Shown piece by piece: positions 7,669 through 11,376 of a DNA stretch of 11,376 bases. The position numbers were made by a program, and so were the translations under genes. Each line of letters starts with the position of its first letter. Positions within the stretch are counted from its first letter, which is position 1. The notes below the pieces were generated by a model. The model was not told where the DNA came from and searched no databases. It saw nothing but the letters and a program-made list of their open reading frames with translations. The stretch spans positions 1 to 11,376 of the forward strand of contig JAFUQL010000031.1 of the NCBI GenBank assembly GCA_017472375.1. Direction: 5' to 3'. Origin of the DNA: Oscillospiraceae bacterium (GTDB lineage: Bacteria; Bacillota; Clostridia; Oscillospirales; Ruminococcaceae).

Positions 7669-8264
7669 TCAATACCTCTCAGCTTGGCCAGTACCGTCAG
7701 CGTGCGTTCGGCGAGCTGCTCCGGAGTGCCGTCGTTGCGGATCTCGTAGTCGGCGTGGGCCAGGAGCTCTGCCTCGCTCACCTGCGCATCCAGCCGGCGG
7801 CGGGCCATCTCGGGCGAGATGCCGTCCCGTGCACAAATGCGCGCCACTGAGGTCTCCAGCGGGGTGGTCACCACCACAAACTGATCGCATTCCTTTTCAA
7901 ACAGCGAGCCGATGATGACTGCACCGTCCACAAAATACAGGTCAGCCCCTGCTGCGCGGGCGACCTCGCCCTGCCGCTTCAGTTCCGCCACAATGGCAGG
8001 ATGAGTGATGTCCGTGAGAGCCTGGGTGCCCTCAGGGGTCTTGAAGGCGCGGTCGGCCAGCAGGCGCCGGCGCAGGTGCCCCTCCTCGTCCATGATGTCT
8101 GCGCCGAAGCGCTCCTGCAGCAAGGGCAGGCAGGGAGAACCGTCGGCCAGCACATCGCGGGCCACCAGATCAGCATCCGCCACATGGTAGCCCTGCTCCT
8201 TTAAAATTGCCGTTACGCGGGACTTCCCGCACCCGGAACGGCCGGTGATCGCGATCGTTTTCAT
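7665..8264 (-). CDS. coaE: Dephospho-CoA kinase
   Basis: It phosphorylates the 3' hydroxyl of dephospho-CoA with ATP, the last step of coenzyme A synthesis, in the cytoplasm. The 199 residues are family-typical. The P-loop is GRSGCGKS at 8-15, D30 and D32 are in the VADAD substrate motif, THPAI is at 87-91, and R142 and R146 in RICARD lie in the lid region. In place of the usual D-x-P-L-L-F-E segment this protein reads DGAVIIGSLFE (113-123), keeping D113 and the final FE. The start ATG 8264 overlaps the stop of the Sua5 gene by ATGA, with AGGTGG a few bases upstream. The stop overlaps the transglycosylase start the same way, so three genes are translationally linked. Confidence 0.95.
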   Translation of the reverse strand: MKTIAITGRSGCGKSRVTAILKEQGYHVADADLVARDVLADGSPCLPLLQERFGADIMDEEGHLRRRLLADRAFKTPEGTQALTDITHPAIVAELKRQGEVARAAGADLYFVDGAVIIGSLFEKECDQFVVVTTPLETSVARICARDGISPEMARRRLDAQVSEAELLAHADYEIRNDGTPEQLAERTLTVLAKLRGIE

Positions 8265-9289
8265 ACTTCTGCCACCTGTATCACCTGAAATCCCGCTGCA
8301 CGAAGCAGTCGGTTGTATACGGCCAGTGCCACGCCGTCCTGCTCCGGGCAGCGGGCAAACACCTGCCGGGCGCCTCGCTCATCCAGTTCCCGCAGCGCGC
8401 GGAACAGGTCGTGCGCCTGTTCATCCGGATGCCCCTCGCGGCCATAAGTCACGCAGGGCACGGGCAGGGCGCTCTCCTCACCCTCAAAGCAAAGGCAGAA
8501 AACGCCCTTTTCCTTCTCCCCTTCCACATAGGCGCGGAAGGCTTCAAAGCTGCCCTGCAGAATGGTCACATTGGCCTTGGGCGCGTAGTGCTTGTACTTC
8601 ATGCCGGGAGAGGCGGCCACCTCGCCCTCTTTCAGCTGCGCGGTGATGGAGGGGGCAAGCAGCACCTCCTCGCCCAGTGCAGCTTCCAGCTGCTCTTTGG
8701 TGATGTAGCCCGGGCGAAGCAGCACAGGCTGCTCACCGGCAATGCTCACTACGGTGGATTCCACGCCCACCTGGCAGCTTCCACCGTCCAGAATGAGCGG
8801 CAGACGGCCTTCCATGTCCGCCCAGACATCCTGTGCGGTGGTAGGGCTGGGGCTTCCGGAGCGGTTGGCCGAGGGCGCCGCAAAGGGCAGGCCGGACAGC
8901 TCCACCAGCCGGCGGGCGACCGGGTCGGAGGGCATACGCACCGCCACTGTGTTCAGCCCGGCGCAGACCTCGTCTGCGATCTTCGGGCCGCGGGGTAGGA
9001 TCATGCTCAGGGGGCCGGGCCAGAACGCCTCGGCCAGCTTGCGGGCCCGGGGAGTGATCTCGGCCACCACCTGTTCCATCCGCTCCAGGCTGTCCACATG
9101 GACGATCAGAGGATTGTCCTGCGGGCGGCCTTTGGCAGCAAAGATCTTCTTCACGGCATCGCCGTCAAAAGCGCTGCCGGCGATGCCGTACACCGTCTCG
9201 GTGGGGATCGCAACGATCTGGCCCTCGGCCAGCAGACGTGCCGCCAGTGCGGTGTTTTCCTCACTGGCCGGCAATAACATTGTATTCAT
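8261..9289 (-). CDS. ywlC: L-threonylcarbamoyladenylate synthase, long Sua5/YwlC form
   Basis: It makes threonylcarbamoyl-AMP from threonine, bicarbonate and ATP, the first step of the t6A modification at position 37 of ANN-decoding tRNAs. The YrdC domain covers residues ~10-195: PTETVYG at 29-35, KGRPQDNPL at 53-61, FAAPSANRSG at 136-145 and ESTVV at 177-181. SPGMKYKHYAP (227-237) begins the linker that closes over the active site. Residues ~240-342 are the extra C-terminal Sua5 domain absent from the short TsaC type. The start is ATG 9289, 22 bases after the prfA stop, with AGAGG about 11 bases upstream; ATG 9280 is an alternative. The stop overlaps coaE. Partner genes tsaB/tsaD/tsaE are not in the window. 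Confidence 0.95.
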   Translation of the reverse strand: MNTMLLPASEENTALAARLLAEGQIVAIPTETVYGIAGSAFDGDAVKKIFAAKGRPQDNPLIVHVDSLERMEQVVAEITPRARKLAEAFWPGPLSMILPRGPKIADEVCAGLNTVAVRMPSDPVARRLVELSGLPFAAPSANRSGSPSPTTAQDVWADMEGRLPLILDGGSCQVGVESTVVSIAGEQPVLLRPGYITKEQLEAALGEEVLLAPSITAQLKEGEVAASPGMKYKHYAPKANVTILQGSFEAFRAYVEGEKEKGVFCLCFEGEESALPVPCVTYGREGHPDEQAHDLFRALRELDERGARQVFARCPEQDGVALAVYNRLLRAAGFQVIQVAEV

Positions 9290-9311
9290 TGGGTATCGAC
9301 CTCTTGGTACT

Positions 9312-10406
9312 TTAAATCGTGTTGTCGCTTTTTCTCAGCTTCTCAGCCTGGTCGGCTGCCGCCAGTGCATCGAACAGCTCATCCAGTGCGCCGTCCATCA
9401 CCTGCTCCAGCTTATAAAGGGTCAGGCCGATGCGGTGATCCGTCACCCGGCCCTGCGGAAAATTGTAGGTGCGGATGCGCTCGCTGCGATCACCGGTCCC
9501 CACCAGGCTGCGGCGTACCGCATCGACGGAGTCCTTCTGTGCCTGCTGCTTCTGCTGCAGAAGGCGGCTGCGCAGGACTTTGAGCGCCTTGTCCTTGTTC
9601 TTGTACTGGCTTCGCTCATCTTGGCACTCCACCACCATGCCGGTGGGCAGATGGGTCACCCGGATGGCGCTGGAGGTCTTGTTGATGTGCTGGCCACCCG
9701 CGCCGGAGGAGCGGAAGGTATCGATCTTCAACTCGGCGGGATCCAGTTCCAGATCCACTTCCTCAGCTTCCGTCATCACCGCGACCGTGACGGTGGAGGT
9801 ATGGATGCGGCCCTGCGTTTCGGTCTCGGGCACGCGCTGCACCCGGTGCACGCCGCTCTCAAACTTCAGCCGGCTGTACGCGCCGTCCCCCTGGATCGAG
9901 AAGACCCCCTCTTTCATACCGCCCAGTTCTGTGGTGTTCAGGTTCAGTACCTCACACTGCCAGCCCTGCCGCTGGGCATACATGCTGTACATACGCCACA
10001 GGCTGTGGGCAAACAGGGCAGCCTCCTCACCGCCAGCGCCGCCGCGTATCTCCAGTATGATGTTTTTATCGTCGTTTTCATCCCGGGGAAGCAGCAGCAT
10101 CTGCAGCTCCTTCTCCAAAGGCTCCAGCTTTTCCCTGTTTTCGCACAGTTCCTGCTGTACCATTTCCTTGAACTCAGGTTCCAGGCCGCCCGCATCCAGC
10201 AGGTCGCGTGCCTCCTGCTCGGCTGCAAGTGCGCCCCGGTAGGCCTCGTAAGCCTCGACCACCGGGGAAAGCTGCCGATATTCCTTCATCAGGCTGCGGT
10301 ACAATTGATTGTCCTGAACCGTGGCCGGATCCTGAAGGCGGACACTGACCTCCTCCATACGGCTCCGCACACCGTCCAGCTGTTTCATGGTCTGGGGCTG
10401 CAGCAT
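9312..10406 (-). CDS. prfA: Peptide chain release factor 1
   Basis: RF1 recognises UAA and UAG in the ribosomal A site and triggers peptide release. The 364 residues are the normal length for a bacterial RF1. The codon-recognition tripeptide reads PET at 193-195 (RVPETETQGRIHTS), the RF1 P-x-T pattern rather than the RF2 SPF. The catalytic GGQ is at 237-239 in SSGAGGQHINKTSSA. The N-terminal ~100 residues are helical and charged, as expected for domain 1. The start is ATG 10406 with AAAGGA eight bases upstream. It follows the DUF951 gene by 45 bases and precedes ywlC by 22. The methyltransferase gene prmC, often next to prfA, is absent between prfA and ywlC here. Confidence 0.98.
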   Translation of the reverse strand: MLQPQTMKQLDGVRSRMEEVSVRLQDPATVQDNQLYRSLMKEYRQLSPVVEAYEAYRGALAAEQEARDLLDAGGLEPEFKEMVQQELCENREKLEPLEKELQMLLLPRDENDDKNIILEIRGGAGGEEAALFAHSLWRMYSMYAQRQGWQCEVLNLNTTELGGMKEGVFSIQGDGAYSRLKFESGVHRVQRVPETETQGRIHTSTVTVAVMTEAEEVDLELDPAELKIDTFRSSGAGGQHINKTSSAIRVTHLPTGMVVECQDERSQYKNKDKALKVLRSRLLQQKQQAQKDSVDAVRRSLVGTGDRSERIRTYNFPQGRVTDHRIGLTLYKLEQVMDGALDELFDALAAADQAEKLRKSDNTI

Positions 10407-10426
10407 GGTTCGTTCCTTTCCCTGGC

Positions 10427-10448
10427 GCGGTGAATGTCGGACCGGAAC
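10427..10448. repeat. Short repeat, copy 2 (partner at 5399-5419)
   Basis: This 22-base stretch just upstream of prfA matches 5399-5419, in the leader of the FUSC gene, on the same strand with one substitution and one single-base gap. Both copies contain the cores AATGTCGG and CCGGAAC. With only two copies seen, chance or a family-wide leader element are both possible. Confidence 0.35.
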
Positions 10449-10451
10449 AGA

Positions 10452-10637
10452 CTAGGCTTCTTCCCGCATCACCTTGCGGATATTTTTTTCGATCTTGGCG
10501 CGGGGCAGCATGACTTCCCGGCCGCAGCCTGTGCAGCGGATGCGGAAATCCATGCCTACCCGCAGCACGTCAAACACGTTTGCCCCGCACGGATGGGGCT
10601 TCTTGGTCAGGATCCTGTCGCCAACGCGCACGTCCAT
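10452..10637 (-). CDS. DUF951 family small protein
   Basis: A 61-residue basic protein of the DUF951 (YyzM-like) family, common in Firmicutes and of unknown role. KKPHPCG at 12-18 and RCTGCGREVMLPR at 34-46 are the family hallmarks; C17, C35 and C38 could bind a metal ion. The first strands (DVRVGDRILTKK, FDVLRVGMDFRIRC) suggest a small beta-barrel fold. The start is ATG 10637 with GAGGG seven bases upstream, within a purine run AGGAGAGAGAGGG. It is the first gene after the 10699-10726 promoter and is followed by prfA after 45 bases. A nucleic-acid-binding role is suggested by charge and context but is inference only. Confidence 0.9.
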   Translation of the reverse strand: MDVRVGDRILTKKPHPCGANVFDVLRVGMDFRIRCTGCGREVMLPRAKIEKNIRKVMREEA

Positions 10638-10668
10638 GTCGGTTCCCTCTCTCTCCTGCCGTCAGTTC

Positions 10669-10687
10669 GCCGCAAATGTTCTGCGGC
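10669..10687 (-). promoter_or_regulatory. Hairpin in the leader of the DUF951-prfA operon
   Basis: GCCGCA (10687-10682 on the minus strand) pairs with TGCGGC (10674-10669) across a 7-base loop. It lies in the short leader between the promoter and the DUF951 ribosome site. It lacks a U tract, so it is probably an mRNA 5' structure rather than a terminator. Confidence 0.3.
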
Positions 10688-10698
10688 CGGCTTTTACT

Positions 10699-10726
10699 AT
10701 TATATACGATTGCCCCTGTTTTGCAA
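10699..10726 (-). promoter_or_regulatory. Promoter of the DUF951-prfA-ywlC-coaE-slt-M18 operon
   Basis: On the minus strand TTGCAA (10726-10721) and a perfect TATAAT (10704-10699) are 16 bases apart. The leader to ATG 10637 is about 55 bases. The -35 lies inside the palindrome TTTGCAAA and next to a tandem GCAAAT repeat (10723-10734), which could serve a regulator. No other convincing promoter is seen down to the M18 gene. Confidence 0.75.
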
Positions 10727-10771
10727 ATGCAAATATCGCGCCGAAGCGCTGCATATATCTTTTTTCAGACC

Positions 10772-10794
10772 GTGCTTCCGCAGATCGGCAGCAC
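10772..10794 (+). promoter_or_regulatory. Hairpin in the leader of the S1-domain gene
   Basis: GTGCT (10772-10776) pairs with AGCAC (10790-10794) and CCG (10778-10780) with CGG (10786-10788), with one T/C mismatch between them and a 5-base loop. It lies about 18 bases before the likely ribosome site. The plus-strand promoter itself is unclear; CATATA at 10752-10757 is the best -10 candidate but lacks a good -35. Confidence 0.3.
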
Positions 10795-10826
10795 ACAACC
10801 ACAAAGTGAAGCGAGGATGGATAGAA

Positions 10827-11376
10827 ATGGTGGATTTTCGAACAGAATCTCTGTGCCCCAGTGCCGATGGCATGACCATGGCTGAACTGCGCCAAGCCGC
10901 AGCACGGGGCGATATTTTGCAGAGCACCGCGCTGGCCTGCGACAATTCCCGGCAATTGCGATTCCAGCTGGCCGGCTGGCCTGCGGTCATGCCCTTTGAA
11001 GAGTGTGCAGATGGAGCAGCCTCCGGCACAGTGCGCGACATCGCGATCCTCACACGGGTGGGGCGACCCACCTACTTTGTGATCCGGGCGATCCATGAGG
11101 AAGCTGGGAAACCGCCTGTGTTCGACCTGTCCCGCACAGCGGCACAGCATGCCTGCCAGACACAATATTTGGACCGGCTGCTCCCGGGCGCTATCATCCC
11201 CTGCACCGTCACCCACATCGAGCCGTTTGGCGCGTTCTGCGATGTGGGGTGCGGCATCAGCGCCCTGCTGCCCATCGACTGCTTGTCCGTGTCCCGCATC
11301 CGCACCCCGGCTGACCGGGTCAGCGTGGGGCAGCGGCTGCGCTGCGCGGTGAAAAGCCGCGACCCGCAGGGGCGGC
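10827..11376 (+). CDS. S1-domain RNA-binding protein, N-terminal part (3' end outside window)
   Basis: The frame from ATG 10827 stays open to the window edge, giving 183 residues. The start follows GAGG (10813-10816) by 10 bases; an upstream in-frame GTG at 10806 has no ribosome site. Residues ~118-183 are a clear S1 (OB-fold) domain: LPGAIIPCTVTHIEPFGAFCDV, here split as LPGAIIPCTV and THIEPFGAFCDV, then GCGISALLPI and VGQRLRCAV. Residues ~28-90 look like a second, divergent S1-like domain (GDILQSTALACDNSRQLRF, then GWPAVMPFEEC, then REIAIL-like RDIAILTRVGRPTYFVI). Such proteins are often annotated as ribosomal protein S1 or RNA-binding S1-domain proteins in clostridia. Binding of mRNA or of the 30S subunit is the likely role. 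It is divergent from the DUF951-prfA operon. Domain number and total length cannot be judged from this part. Confidence 0.88.
   Translation, partial: MVDFRTESLCPSADGMTMAELRQAAARGDILQSTALACDNSRQLRFQLAGWPAVMPFEECADGAASGTVRDIAILTRVGRPTYFVIRAIHEEAGKPPVFDLSRTAAQHACQTQYLDRLLPGAIIPCTVTHIEPFGAFCDVGCGISALLPIDCLSVSRIRTPADRVSVGQRLRCAVKSRDPQGR

Noticed and set aside
8742..10433. 563-codon plus-strand frame across ywlC and prfA
   Set aside because: It spans two well-identified minus-strand genes and their spacer and has no family features.
10662..11216. 184-codon minus-strand frame at the right end
   Set aside because: It is antisense to the S1-domain gene, whose motifs are clear, and would overlap the promoter region of the DUF951 operon.

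Overview
The window is an ordinary-looking stretch of chromosome from a fairly GC-rich Gram-positive (Firmicutes) anaerobe. The best fit is the Faecalibacterium / Gemmiger / Subdoligranulum group of Oscillospiraceae. That placement is an inference from protein character (pyruvate kinase with the extra C-terminal domain, DUF951, an M18 aminopeptidase, a two-part S1-domain protein, LuxS), consensus sigma-A promoters with AGGAG-type ribosome sites, and codon use; no database was searched. I see no phage, transposon, CRISPR array or defence cassette.

Layout. (1) 2-637 (+): the 3' end of an unrecognised protein with an acidic Pro/Glu/Ala tail, ending at a bidirectional terminator (654-687). (2) 710-1888 (-): deoB, phosphopentomutase, diverging from (3) 2137-4354 (+): pyk and luxS, 16 bases apart. 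The deoB/pyk gap holds a near-consensus deoB promoter, a weaker pyk promoter candidate overlapping it, a perfect 15-base palindrome shared by both, and a structured pyk leader. luxS ends at a second bidirectional terminator (4370-4413). (4) 4415-5326 (-): a FUSC/aromatic-acid-exporter-type membrane protein behind a leader with competing hairpins. (5) 5472-5547 (-): tRNA-Ala(GGC) with encoded CCA, its own GAAA-loop terminator, a strong promoter and an A/T-rich UP-like element. (6) 5655-10637 (-): a compact six-gene run read as DUF951 small protein, prfA, Sua5/YwlC, coaE, lytic transglycosylase, M18 aminopeptidase. It has two ATGA overlaps and a TATAAT promoter at 10699-10726. (7) 10827-11376 (+): the 5' part of an S1-domain RNA-binding protein, divergent from that run and cut by the window edge.

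Functionally this is housekeeping: translation (prfA, threonylcarbamoyl-adenosine synthesis, tRNA-Ala, S1 protein), CoA synthesis, cell-wall turnover, peptide breakdown, glycolysis, pentose-phosphate interconversion and S-ribosylhomocysteine recycling. The points most worth a second look are regulatory: the shared palindrome between deoB and pyk, the switch-like leader before the FUSC gene, and a near-identical short repeat at 5399-5419 and 10427-10448. No clearly new biological system is visible.
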